This document shows, piece after piece, positions 12,668-24,452 of a stretch of DNA of 64,000 nt (positions are counted from its first letter, which is position 1; every line of letters starts with the position of its first letter). This DNA is from Symbiodinium microadriaticum. Taxonomy: Eukaryota > Sar > Dinophyceae > Suessiales > Symbiodiniaceae. The position numbers and the translations under genes are program-made. Location: NCBI GenBank assembly GCA_001939145.1, contig LSRX01000698.1:61684-125683 (forward strand), given 5' to 3'. The notes under the pieces are model-generated. The model saw only the letters and a list, made by a program, of their open reading frames with translations, was not told the DNA's origin and ran no database searches.

Positions 12668-12870
12668 CTGCTACTGCTACTGCTACTGCTACTGCTACTG
12701 CTACTGCTACTGCTACTGCTACTGCTACAGCTACAGCTACAGCTACAGCTACAGCTACAGCTACAGCTACAGCTACAGCTACAGCTACAGCAACAACAAC
12801 AACAACAACTACTACTACTACTACTACTACCACTACTACGACGACGACGGATGACGAGGATAGACACAAG
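12040..12870. repeat. CAG/CTA/ACTGCT mosaic tract
   Basis: Blocks of CTACAG hexamers, ACAACA, ACTACT, GCTGCT and ACTGCT units run for over 0.8 kb, with a near-repeat of the whole order inside it (ACTGCT then CTACAG then ACAACA then ACT then ACG). Not a gene, although it is open on both strands. Confidence 0.9.
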
Positions 12871-14822
12871 AAGTTTGACAGCAACACCGATAGTGAGCTC
12901 GCTGTGATTTGCGAAAGGCGCAGCATCCGGCCACCATGATCTCGGTGCGGGGCTGTGGTCTTCTGTAGACGTCACATCGGTTGCTGCAGGTCACCTGTAT
13001 TTCAAAGAAGGGTTACCTTCTAGGCACCAGTTGTAAACGGACTTCATCGTACTCAAGATCCATTTTCGACAAACCCTCAAGTGCCATGTGTTGACGGCCT
13101 GTTGCCAACTGCTTGTAGCAAGAAAGACATCCTTGCATGACCGGTGCCCTGGAAGCATGTCCTTTCTATGATTGTGCTCAGGCAGAGTTGGCTGAAGAAC
13201 GGTTTCACCGCTTCCCATGAGGATCAAAGTTTCCATGGGAGAGAACCAGTGCTCTGCGCCACCCCAACAGCATGCACACCTCTTTCCCTATAACCCTACA
13301 CCCTAAGGCTCTAAGGTGGCACAGGAAAATTCCATGCGCAAGAGGCGCCCCACTTGCTGGAATGAGCAAACTGCCCCAGCAAGTCGGCCATCTTTCGTCC
13401 AGACTCTATGCTATTATGCATACCTCAGATCTATGTTGTGGTGTTGGCACTTGTATTTGTGTGCATCGAAGTGCTCGTAAAATGTACTGTAGCTTGCGTA
13501 AGGTTACTAATACTAAGCTAGCTCAAAACTCGAAGGACTCAGTCGTCTTTCGACGTGCAAACAAAAGAAATCCGTTTCAACGCTACCACGGTTGGGCTTT
13601 AGTTCACGTTGGCTGCATGACATGGGCTCTTTGCTAGATGAAGGAGTGAGTACACAGCGGCAGTTCAAGTCTGATCCGCATTGACCTCTGACTGATGTCC
13701 GAATCGGCGCAGGGCTCAAGTGCTTGCTGCAGAGCTAAAGTTTGCAGCATGGCGCATGCGCAGCCCAAGATGGTGGAATTGGTTCTTCAGCAGGTGCATT
13801 GGCTGTGTGAGCGCACCTCAACACGCGTGCCTCCTTGGTCCTATGAAACTTGCTCTGGCACTTTTCCCGGTAGGACAGTTCATCCTCACAGACCACCATA
13901 GCGGCTGTCAGCATCGGAGATTCGCGGGGCGCCCCATCGACGAGGAGTATGTGCCTTCCCATGCAGTCCGTGCGGCCCGAGGCAGACAGTCGGAAACCTG
14001 AGGGACGTCCGTACGTCCTTCCATTTTGCAAAGGCCGTGGCATGCCGTGGCCTCCTGAGAAAAGGGGTCCCCCTTGTGGGCAGCTCCAGCAGTCCGCAGG
14101 CGACTGGCCACTACGGCAAAGTGGAAGTCTTCCATCGCCTGGCTGGCTGCAGGATGCCCGGCTTCCTGAAAAGTGGCGAGTCAAAAGCCGCCCTTCCCAA
14201 GATCGCTTCGAGGTCGCTTAGACCCGGTCCTCGACCATGTCCCAGAAGCCAAGGCCCGAAGCAACGCACTTCTTCTCAATTTGGGGTCAAATGTCAAACG
14301 ATGCAGGTCTTGCTCCGAGAGGCCAGCAGCCGGGAGCTCGATCTTCCTCGCAGCTCGCTCACAGGGCAAACGCAGGCGCGCGCGAAACTCGCGTGAACAT
14401 GCGAGGCTCGCAAGAAACTGCTCGGGAAGGGGACCCAGGCCCAGGGCAACCTGCCGAAGCCGAAGCCTCGCAATGCCTCGCTGTGGCTTGGGAAAACGTG
14501 ATCTGAGTACATCACTCCCTGCCCCGACCCAGGCTTCTGATTTGGGTGCCAAATGCTCCGCCTCTGAGTACATCAAGATGCCTTGCACTCAACACCCCAG
14601 CCGCAACACACTCTTCCCTGCAAAGCACGTGCCGTGACGTGGAATGTTTTATGAACTCTGCGGGAAACTGACATCCCCGCCTGACCATCCCATCCTTCGA
14701 GCCCACGAGGGGCTGCAATCTCGGGTCTCGGCTCAAGTGCAGCTTGCTTGGGGCGTCGAATCGGCGCTGCTTCGACGGCTCCTCAGACGCTGCCTAGGCC
14801 GAGGCGGACGATTTTCCGATCA
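12871..14822. other. No recognised gene
   Basis: Unique sequence upstream of the desaturase. Several overlapping frames on both strands (13.7-14.6 kb) are mutually exclusive and lack recognisable motifs. A short CCCTA-rich remnant lies near 13290. The promoter of the desaturase is expected here, but I see no motif that identifies it. Confidence 0.5.
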
Positions 14823-16789
14823 ATGGCTCTGGTTGGCGAGCTTGCGCCAAGCCTTTCCAGATGGGCGACACATACCCCAGCTTGTGCATCCCAGCCTGCG
14901 AGGGCGCGAGGGCCAAGAGCGCTCGGTGGCCGAGATGCTCGAGTGCCCGCTTCGTCTGGACCTAGCCTGGCCGGCCTCACCAGACTATCTCTGGCTTCCA
15001 TCGCTGCTGCTGCTGCAAAGAGTCTCAGCATCAGGCGAGCAACGAGCTCGAAGGGCCCTCCAGCATGGGCCGCCGAAGACTTCAGATATGTATACCCCTT
15101 CTCCGATGGCGTGGAGGCCTTCTCCTTCAAGCCGGCGACAAAAAGATATACTATCGATTTTCTCAGGTCAAGCTACTTCTTGATTCTCCACATCATCGCG
15201 TTCGCCTGCGGACCATGCTTGTGCATCAATTGTAAACACCTGGGGACCTAGGGATTGGGAGTGAGTGAGTGGTGCGGTATTTGCCGTTCCAGTTTCGGTT
15301 GCAGACCCCACCCTAAACTGTTGGTTGTAATTTACACATTGGGTTGCCTCCATCAGCGCGTGACCGCAGGACCGAGTACGTTTTCACTTCCCGCTCTTCT
15401 TTGTTGCCTTGGTCTGTTCGTGTTTTTCCAGACGCTGGGAATCTCGCTGTCTTACCATCGACATTTGACTCACCGTTCTTTTCAGTGTCACAAGTACTTC
15501 GAGCAGCTGGGAATCAGATACTTCTATCGTCTCCGCGCAGTAATGTAAGTAAGCAAGCTACATCGGCGACTAAGCCTGCAAGCGATTGCCTGGTTTTTCC
15601 TTGGTGATGTGAGGTACTTCATCGCGTATTGCGGCGCCTTAAACATGCAGGGCAATCCGATATGGTGGGCCATGAACCACACGTGGCACCACAGATTCTC
15701 GGACACTCCCTGGGATCCGCACACTCCACGGGAGGCACGTTGCTGGAGTATGCTGCCCTAAGGCCCCACCCCCATCCACCCTCATCCAGCCCAACACCCA
15801 GCTCCAGAAGTGCCTTGCGCAGGGGCTCTGGACTGCCCATGCCGGGTGGTTCTTCGAGAAGGAGCGGGTTCTTGAGAAGATGCCGAAGGCCATCGTGGCC
15901 TCCCACAACCACGTGGAGCCTGGCGAGGAGGATGAAGCCTACCTCCCTTGGTTCTACAAGGAGTCCCCCCAGTTCTACGACTGGCTTCGGCAAACCTATT
16001 ACATACACCAAGTCTCTCAGGTAGCGCTGTTGTATCTGTTGGGTGGGTGGAGCTTCGTTGTCTGGGGCTTTGTGATCCGACTCCTCCTGGGCATTCACGG
16101 ATCGGCCCTCAGTTGGAGTACATCCCGTGCAGTACATCCGGTGACTTACATAGCCCGAGTGCCAAGCCCGGCCCCGAACTGAGGAGTCTCGGCCGTGAAC
16201 TCCTTTGCGCATGTTTGGGGTGAGCAGCCCTTCAATACCGGTGACGACTCCAAAAACAATGTCTGGGTGGCCATGGTGTCCTCAGGCGAAGGCTGGCACA
16301 ACAATCACCACGCATTCCCAAGGTCCGCGAGGCATGGGCTTTTCCCGCCTCTTGCTTCAATTAGTCCTGATTTGCCATCGTGTTGCCTACGGGCTAGCTT
16401 CAATTCGATATGACAACGAAGGGGACAGTTCGATCTGACCTATGCATCTCGGCCGCATCTTCAGGGACGTGCAGGTTTAAGGCGGACATTGCTTGGCTTG
16501 TCAGGTTTTGTAGGCCGGGGGTGTAAAGCAGGCAGGTATCCGCAAGGCAACGTGGCCGTGGGAAGAGCCCGACCCAGCCCATCTTACCCATAGACGGCAT
16601 TCGAATGACGTAGCTTCCGTGTCGATCAGTTTAGCCACACCTGAGAATTTGATCCTCCTGCTGGAGAAGCTCGGAGTGGTTTGGGATGTGCAGCTTCCCA
16701 GCGATGCGCAAATCGCCGCAAAGCTGCGCTCTGCGAGTGAAGCGAAGGAAGCGAAGGATGCAAAGGTCCCAGTTACGAGTGAGGCCTAG
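14823..16789 (+). CDS. Delta-9-type acyl desaturase, multi-exon
   Basis: Membrane di-iron desaturase that puts a double bond into a saturated fatty acyl chain. Exons: 14823-15210 (ATG; Ala/Ser/Arg-rich leader, then [20 protein letters not shown], membrane segment [12 protein letters not shown]), 15370-about 15517 (membrane segment and box [10 protein letters not shown]), 15614-15731 ([14 protein letters not shown], then box [18 protein letters not shown]), 15823-16099 ([13 protein letters not shown] ... second membrane pair), 16184-about 16340 ([20 protein letters not shown] and box [21 protein letters not shown]), about 16421-16443 (QFDLTY) and 16646-16789 ([20 protein letters not shown], stop TAG). 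All eight classical histidines of the delta-9 acyl-CoA/acyl-lipid class are present. The third-box form [13 protein letters not shown] fits the plant ADS/cyanobacterial DesC type better than the plastid soluble acyl-ACP type. Three introns start with GA and at least one with GC. The leader could be a targeting sequence, but that is inference. The junction after RHGL is not resolved. Confidence 0.85.
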
Positions 16790-17905
16790 CTCAGAGGTGC
16801 CGGGGCCGGGGCCGTGCTCAGGGATCCTCGCCAGACATGTCAAATGCCATCGAAAAACTATGGCCATTGCACGAGTCCCTGCTAGACTTCGTGCTTCGGG
16901 TGGTAGGGTGTCTGCCGTCCTGGTGCAGTGCATCCTACAATCAGCCTTTCTGGCATGCAAGCTGTAGCAGTCGTCTCTGGAAGTTGCCCGCACTCGCTCT
17001 TCATATTGATCAGAGCCAGCTGAGGCATGACTTAGAAGCGCGGCTTGCTTGCGCTGTGGAGGCGCCTTTGTTGAAGGGGAAGCGAGCTTCTGTAGCTGGC
17101 TACAGTGACTGGCATTTTAGGTTGTTTAGGTCTGCTTCTGTCTACCTGCATCGTGCGCGGCCTGATCCATTCGAGATTGCAGGAGCTTCTCAAGAAGCGG
17201 CCTCCACCAGAGGCTGCTTGTGAGTTCTTGGCCGCGGCGCTGTCCCGGTCTTACTTAACAACGGGTTCGCATTGCTTCACTTTATCGTGTCGACCAGCCA
17301 AACTAGCGATCGCAGAGCAGATCCAGACAGCGCGCTACCTCCGGCCAAGAAGCCAGAGCAGGGTCGCCATAGTTGTTCTACTGAGGTGCGCAGGCTAGCA
17401 CTGGGGTGGCAGCTTTGTTCCACTCGTCTTGGGCTGCATGTGCACGCTATGTTAACGTCTCTCCGGCGCTGTCTCTGAACCTCGGAGACTGCACGACCGG
17501 TCCTAGCCGAGCCAGCCGTCCGTCAAACGTCGCTGCCTCCCGTATAATCGGCAGATGGTAGTTTGCTTTTGCTTGCATGGCTAGTTTTCGACAGTGGCCA
17601 ACCCCATCAGTAAAAGGACCAGATTCTGTGTCTATGATTGCAAAGACAACGATCGGATAATTTGCCAACTTCTTGTGCCCCAGCTCTGATCTGCGTGGTT
17701 TTGTTCTGTTGGGCTTTCGGCCAAGCGCTGTAGCGTGAAGCTGGAGAGATTACCACAAGAGTTAGTTTAACCAGGACATGCAAGCAATTGCAAACACGCA
17801 TCATCCGCGACACAACTGACAAGCCTTGCAAAGCTGATGTACCCTGCAGCTTTGTCCACAACCTACGACAGGCAGCGTGCCGTATTCACCTACACACACA
17901 GCGAG
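16790..17905. other. No recognised gene
   Basis: One coding-like plus-strand segment at about 17145-17260 (SRLQELLKKRPPPEAACEFL) has no recognised family. The rest shows nothing I can name. Confidence 0.4.
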
Positions 17906-17907
17906 TC

Positions 17908-18357
17908 GAACCCTCAACCCTAAAACCCTAAAACCCTAAACCCCTAAAACCCTAAAACCCCCAAACCCCTAAACCCTAAACCGCAGAGAGTCGATGAGAG
18001 TCCAAAAAGAGCGGAGCTTCGGAGACTTTAGAGCTGCTTGCTGTGGGCGCCATGGCGGCGGGTGCGGGAAGCCGGGAGCTCAGGGGAGCTCCGTGGGTTT
18101 GGGGGGTTTCGGGGTCTCGGGGTTTAGGGTAGTTTAGGGTAGTTTAGGGCCTATTCGGGTTTAGGGCCTATTCGGGTTTAGAGTTTAGGGGTTTATGGGT
18201 TTAGGGTTTATGGGTTTAGGGTTTAGGGTTTAGGGTTTAGGGGTTTATGGGTTTAGGGTTTAGGGGTTTAGGGATTTATAGGTTTAGGGTGTGGGGGTTT
18301 ATGGGTTTAGGGTTCATGGGTTTAGGGTTTAATTAGGGGTTTAGGGGTTTAGGGTTT
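17908..18357. repeat. Paired telomere-like islands, CCCTAAA then TTTAGGG
   Basis: 17908-17985 is CCCTAAA/CCCCTAAAA repeat. 18098-18357 is TTTAGGG repeat with a frequent TTTATGGG variant. About 110 bp of unique GC-rich sequence lie between them. Same C-strand-then-G-strand order as 858-1325 and 54222-54278. Confidence 0.9.
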
Positions 18358-20262
18358 GCCCGGGCAAAGTAGTTTGGTGCAGCGATGCGCCGCGGCGAGT
18401 CGTTGAGGCTTGGATGCTTTCTTGGCTCTTGCGGCTCGGCTTCCTCGAACAGCAGCTGCCGGAGGCACACCTCGTATGAGTCTGTGCTTGGACTTGGGTT
18501 CCCACTGCTAGGGAGTTTAATATAGTTTAAGTTCGTTTAGTAGTGTAATATAGTTTAGTATAGTTTAATATAGTTTGATGTACAGTGCCGCCACGAGTCT
18601 GCAGGGCTCCGGCCGCAGCATGCTGCCACGGCAGCTGAGCTGCTTCAGCAGGCATTTGCCCAGTCCCTCCTGGTTGGATGCGGGGATTGCTCACAACTAG
18701 GATCCTATCTGGGGCCCTTAGCGTTATGGCTGGTGGAAACGACTCCAACACTGGCAAGGAAGTATCTCTGCAGGCAGAGAAGCTGGTCGCTGCACACCCT
18801 CAGCGCTCTGCGGAGATCGCCATGGCCTGAAGCTTAGACAGTTGTTTTGTGATGATATAGTCTCTCACATGGCCGTCTCTATTGATTTGTGGCGCTGGCA
18901 AATGTGCCAGAGGCAGACGAAGAGAGAGCTCGAGTGCGAGAAGCTTAGTGGGCCGAACGGGCCTAGCAGGACTAGGCCTTCGCATCTTGCGAGGGGGAGT
19001 TGGGGCGCGGGGGGAAGACGAGAGCAAGAGAGAGTGTTTCACGCCGTCGGCGAAGCTTGGCCCTGCATGCTGTCTTGAAGGAACATGAAAGAGGGGAGCC
19101 GGGGCGCACTCGTTCTGGCACGCTGCCTCTGTCGGTCGCCTTCACTCGCTCTGTGTACGAAAGACCTCCCATACCGACCCAGGTAGCAGGACGAATCAGT
19201 CCTATAGCTGCGCAGCCTGGGCTGACGGAGTCGTTTGCCCACACCTTACCTTGCCACATGCTTGTAACGTAGGGCCCTGGAAGTCGGATCTTGAGGCAAA
19301 GCCGATGTCCTGAGTTCATGGGCGTGCTGCAATCTGCATGTCCAACTTGTGCCTCTTTCGGAGATGAAAAGACAAATACGAGTAGACAAAAGAAGCAACA
19401 GGACTGGAAGATGTCGGAAGTTGCAAGCCCTGGACAATCAAATCCTGCAAAGAGAAAGATAATTAGTTGGCTTTGAACAAGCAGGTGGATCAAATAAGAT
19501 CATGGCACAGTCTCGCGAAGCGCTTCAGCCGAAATGTCGCAGCTCGGGTAGCCGCGGTACGCCCATGGTATGCCTTTGGGGTACAAGCGCGAGATCTCGT
19601 TTCCCCGACCAGCCAGTTGGCTGCATTGCTGATGGACAGTTTGGGCTTCCATACTTTCGGTTCTGAACCTAAGAGACTCAGAGAGAGACTCAGAGAGAGG
19701 CTCATGGACGCGGCACTACCGTTCCTCGCGGCCACACGACACCATCAGGCTCAAGAAAGCACCGCACCGAGGCTGAACGTCTGATCTGTCCCGACTCCAA
19801 AAATTCCAGGAGCTGGGGGTCTGATTGCTGCCGCGGGCGTGGCCCTGGATAGCGATCGCCGTCACTGGCAGCCTGTTTCCCGTCCCCGGACTCAGCTGGT
19901 CAGATGGTGAGACTTGCTTTCATTGTTGAAAAGACGGAGGCCCCGGAGATGGCAAGGTGGTCAGGCTTTCTGCAACAGCCAGGACTGCGAGTGCTTTGAA
20001 AGGGTGCTAAAATGGCATTGGCTCCTGTCCTGGTAAATACTTGAGTTACTTGACATGAAGCCTTGAAGATCAGAGAGTGCAGCCAGCAAGCATGCCAACG
20101 GATGCCCGACCTATTGAACCCATTCAATGTTTCTGGAAGGACGCCTCGCCGGTGGGTAAAGAATGAGCCTGACAAAGATGCACCTTCCTTGCACAAGCTC
20201 ATGCCCTGGGAATCTCGGCGGCAAGGTGTTGCAAGGCTGGGGGCTTCGGGGATCTGTCTGGC
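18358..20262. other. No recognised gene
   Basis: Includes a short degenerate ATAGTTTA repeat (18515-18582) and an open 34-codon frame at 18726 (LQAEKLVAAHPQRSAEIAMA at its end) that may be an exon fragment. GACTCAGAGA units occur at 19672-19700. No family recognised. Confidence 0.4.
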
Positions 20263-20660
20263 ATGGGACAGTTGCTTGATGTCGCGCTGCCTAGGCTGGC
20301 AGGGAGAGGCGCAAGCATCTTGCACGCACGGGAATCCGATGTTCTGTCTGATCCGAACATGGCGATGATGCTGAGGTCTGCGACGGCCGCTCAGCCAGAG
20401 ATGCACGAGGCAATGGTTGGCAGGATGCGATTCTTGTCGATGCATGTAGGGTGCCGTGCAGCTGCAGGAGGCAGCAGCGAAGCCAAACGAGCCCGCTCGA
20501 AGAGTCTCGACCCAGGCAAAGGTCGCTTCGCAAAGACCTTTGTCATGCTTGTGGTGCTGGGCAAGTATCAGGCTGAACAGCAGCAGGGTCAAGAGTCCAT
20601 CACTGGCATCGAAGGCTCTTTCTGCTGTTTGAGCTCGTTGATGATCGTCCCAGTGTAGTT
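20263..20660 (+). CDS. Unassigned coding-like exon
   Basis: The plus frame reads LLDVALPRLAGRGASILHAR, then SDPNMAMMLRSATAAQPEMH, with good third-position GC and an alternating hydrophobic pattern. An opposing minus frame covering 19900-20691 is longer but has poor composition (many Cys, His and Ser) and looks like its shadow. The useful part probably ends near 20410. I do not recognise a domain. Confidence 0.28.
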
Positions 20661-20992
20661 TCTGGCCTGAGGATTCCAGCCACACCTTCAACAGAAGCGG
20701 CGGAGTGTGACGGAAGTGATGGCAGGACAGTCTGTCTACCGCTTTCGTTCGGAACTACTAGACAGTGCCAGTTGGCTTTCAGGATTGCGATCCGACCTTC
20801 TGAGTTTCTTTGATGCAATCGGCTACCGGCATCTTCGTGCCGAGCTGTGCTAAAGCAGTCTGGGCATGCTGCTTCAAGGTCATTCAATCAAGCCGAACTA
20901 TCGGTACCGGGCTGGCATGCCAGGCATGGTCTGCGTTCGTAGTTTGGCTGTGAATTCTCAATAATTATCCTTGTTGACTGCCCAGATGCTTC

Positions 20993-21200
20993 TTGCTGTC
21001 TGCAGGCGTGTGGGACACGATACAGGAGAATGCCAGTGCCAAGGTCCAGGTGTTGTTTTCGGCTGCTTTTGATCCGCACGCAAGAGTTCTGCTCTTCGAG
21101 GTGGCGAAGATGAGGCGTGCCTTGATGGAGGCAGCTGAGAGACGAGAGGTGTTCGTCTCAGCCGCAAAGTCAGCCATGAAAGCAGTACGATGCGATATGA
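20993..21200 (+). CDS. Unassigned coding-like exon
   Basis: Reads VWDTIQENASAKVQVLFSAA, then LLFEVAKMRRALMEAAERRE: a helical Ala/Glu/Arg-rich stretch. A second possible exon follows in another frame near 21260-21320 (VITAARELCKEAKQAEHSAS). Probably part of an unknown plus-strand gene together with the 20263 segment. Confidence 0.3.
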
Positions 21201-21399
21201 TAGGCAGGTTCTGTAGGGTGGCCGGATCTCCTGTTACCTTGAGAAGTCCTGCGAGAAGGCAACAGTCATCACTGCAGCTCGTGAATTGTGCAAAGAGGCC
21301 AAGCAAGCCGAGCATTCCGCATCGCTCCGGGACTCTTCCATTGGTATCGCACCTCAGAGCGGTAGAAAAACGGTACCACGTAATCTTCTACGCGTGCTG

Positions 21400-23686
21400 A
21401 ACATGAGTTCCTGCTCAGGTGATCACGGAAAGTCGAACTCAGAGGCAGCCGCGGATGAGTTCTCCATCTCGCCGCTACTCACAGTTGCCGGGCTCCTGTT
21501 GCGCTCTCCGCAGGGCGAATGTTGGAACCCCGGGTGTTCGGATTCGTTGGAGCGAAGGTGGTGCTCTTCTTCCATGCTCCTTGCAATCCGCTGAACATGG
21601 ATGATATTTTGATCCTCAGGCTCCCTGTCTTAGCATTTGGCAGCACTCACGAGAGCAGCTTCCCGTCTCCAGGAGAGCGCGTCAGGCTATCGAAGCGTAC
21701 CATCAGGCCACTCCTTTGCAAGACGGCTGAAGTTAAAGGGCGTGGCATGACACTGGAAGGTTGCTGTTGCCGGTGCATTGGTCATCCCTTTCAGCACGGT
21801 CGCCCTGCAGTGTGCCGGCTGCAGCCAGTTGCGATTACTTGCCAACAAATTGTGCTGAAGCCAAATAGTTGAATCGGTCCTGACTGAACCAGCCTTGTGG
21901 TTTATCGGTGCTAAGTTTGGATTAGATTGGCATTATGATGCTCTTTGAGTTTCTGATGTTCATGTTCTTGGTTTGGATCTCCAGCTATGGAATTCTGCCA
22001 GGGGTCACAGATGCAGCAGATGAATTTCTCATGGACCTGGAACCTGTGCACTGCTGTATTGTTCCCCAAGCAGACATACGTGGGCATGGTGTGCTTAATG
22101 AGCAGTTCACCATGTCGCGCCCCTTTCGGCTGTCCTGTCTTGTTCTTTTCGAGGAAACGGTTCGCTGGCGAGAAGGGAGCAGTTCTTCTCCCCTTTGACT
22201 TTCGTATGGACAGGGTGCTCTTTTTTTTCGAACTTCTGTGGGCCATCTGTTTTTGTCGCAATTTTTTGCATAGCAGGAGATGGCCCAAAGCGTGATCGAC
22301 ACCGCAGAGCAGCCCGCGCCCCAACTTTCGCAAGGCATTGTCCCGGCAAGCCATCTCCCGTGTCTCCTTGTGCATTGATTGACGCTTGTTGAGCCTTGTT
22401 GCATCTGATATCGGGCACTGCGATTACCTATGCATCTGACCGTCCTTGCTGTAAGTATCTGTAGGTGGCCCTGTTGACTGTCCGTCCTGCTAAGTCAACG
22501 AAGGCGTGTTTTGGTCTCTGTCTGTAGCTTGTGTGAGAAAGCTGGTTGTTGTTTTCGCATAGCTTTGCCAACCATGCCCACGACGGTCAATTCAACGTGT
22601 CCTCTTGCATGCAACACCATGCCAAAGAAAAAGCAACTGGGCAGAAAGACGTGTTTTTGGCGCCTTGCAGCTCAGGAGTTCGTGGATTCTGACCGACAAC
22701 TGTGAGGTGCTCCCGACTCTACCTTTATGCCTGCACACATTTCGCAACCGCTGAGTTTCCGATGCCCTGTTTGGCAGGAAGGGTGCTTGGCATCTGCACC
22801 GGGCTCACTCCTTCACTATTTCGCCGAATATACGAGGCCAGAACGAACGGAAACCCCCAAGTCCACATGGTGCTTGCAAGCAGAAGGCAATGTGTAGGAA
22901 TGTGCTATTTGCAGGAGTCGCTTGTATGATGCCGGCTACGAGACGAAGGTGCTCGAGGTGAGCGTGCAGTCTACCGGGACGCTAATCGAAGGGCTCCAGA
23001 GGCGACAGTTCTAGCCAGTCTAGCTTATAGCAGCCAGCAGCTTCGACTACACATGGAAGAGTCCAGAGAGTCTGGACATGCGCAGCTCGTGTTGCATGCG
23101 CACGCGGCAAAGCCATGGATGTGATCGAGTTAGATCATGCGGTTGAGAGACAAGTCCGCGCGAATGCGCTGCTTGCAGGTAAGGTACGAGGACGTCGGGG
23201 CCAACGCAGTGTCAGCAGACTTCTGGGCAGCCCAGCACCTGATGACATAGACGTTTGAACTAATAAAGCAACATGATCTGTACCAAGATAATAAGCATTG
23301 ACTGACGTGTTGAGTCGCAGGACTGCTTGTGGAGTGACGGGGACGTCTCAAAGACCGAGCACCGCGTGGTGGAGGCGACTCTTCCGGAGGCTGTTTAACC
23401 GCACTTCTGCAAAGTCCTAAGCCGCAACAGGATCCTTATGGTCTGGTTGCGATCTCAGCCACATGAGCCCTGTTGCATCGAAGCCAGACTGCGATTGCCT
23501 GTCCAGAGTTGCAGTATCGCAAGATACTGCAAGCACGCAGGGAGCATCTGATCACGTTTCTTCCTACTGTCTGCGGAGCTGAGCGCTCTAAGAGTAAGGT
23601 CCCAGAGGTGCCAAAGACGGCAACGGTCCGCGGGATCTTTCGTGTGCTGGTCGAATGCCCCAAGCAGGTCGGCCGAGTTCTGGGAT
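21400..23686. other. No recognised gene
   Basis: Short coding-like pieces at about 22918-22965 (RLYDAGYETKVLEVS) and 23510-23690 (YRKILQARREHLITFLPTVC) could be exons of the same unknown gene. No motif is named and no repeat stands out. Confidence 0.35.
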
Positions 23687-23758
23687 TTTAGGGTATGGGG
23701 TTCAGGGTTTAGGGTTCAGGGTTTGGGGTTTAGGGTGTAGGGTTTAGGGTTCAGAGAG
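23687..23758. repeat. TTTAGGG telomere-like island
   Basis: Imperfect TTTAGGG, TTCAGGG and TTTGGGG units directly follow a coding-like segment. Confidence 0.88.
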
Positions 23759-24354
23759 TTTGGGGTTTGTGGGACACAGGTCCGGTTGACCCTTTCTCGT
23801 GCTTGTATATGGTTCAAGGTCGTAGCAGATGCTGCGCCTGCGATCTCCAGAAAACAGAAAAGATTGAGATGGAATCTTCGGGTTCACTCGCGGACTCGTT
23901 GTAGACTTTGCTTGAACAGATCTCGCGCTGTTCCTTCTACTTCTGTTCTGTCCTGTGTAGCACTCCTTCTGGTGTGGCAAATATGTGCTAATTGAAATAC
24001 TTCGGGTGATCGGCGATGCCGGAGCATACGTTCGACCGCTGGAGGACCGCCGACATCGACTGAAAAGTTCGGCCGAAGCAAACTTGGATACGTCGCCGAT
24101 GCAGTACACATCCATCTTGCCCCTCTCACTGGCGGCTCGCTGGTATACAGAGCTCTTCGCAACGGAAGGCGTATCTCATCCAAGGCAACCCACGGAAACC
24201 ATTCGAACAGGCTTCGATGTGCCATTTTGCGAGCTCCTGCGTATCCGCTCCGCAGGTGCACTGCCGCGAGCTCTTGCGAAGATCCATCTGGTTGCTTTGC
24301 CGCGGGGAGGATGTTCTGCACAGCAACTCTTGGCCGTCCCTAGATTCGACCCTG
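23759..24354. other. No recognised gene
   Basis: Overlapping frames on both strands at 23884-24321 and 23985-24452 exclude each other. Neither has a motif I recognise. Confidence 0.4.
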
Positions 24355-24452
24355 CCTATAGTCTCCATTGTAGTTCCTTTTTTGGTTTAACCAATTCTAT
24401 ATTAAGGATCCTAAAAGGTAACCCCAAAAAGGAACTACAATGGAGACTGTAG
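24355..24452. mobile_element. Fold-back (inverted-repeat) element, MITE-like
   Basis: The left arm, from about 24355, contains GTCTCCATTGTAGTTCCTTT. The right arm, ending near 24452, contains its reverse complement AAAGGAACTACAATGGAGAC. The arms are about 35 bp with a few mismatches and a loop of about 25 nt. No coding capacity. The shape fits a small foldback element or a hairpin remnant. No target-site duplication was proven. Confidence 0.7.

Noticed and set aside
14729-14736. GGCTCAAG before the desaturase ATG, and the same 8-mer near 19748, 29751 and 58307
   Set aside because: Only the 8-base 3' end of the SL matches; the preceding bases do not. An 8-mer is expected about once per strand in 64 kb, so these are not called SL relics.
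19900-20691. 263-codon minus frame
   Set aside because: Cys/His/Ser-rich composition without motif; the plus strand at 20263-20410 looks more coding.
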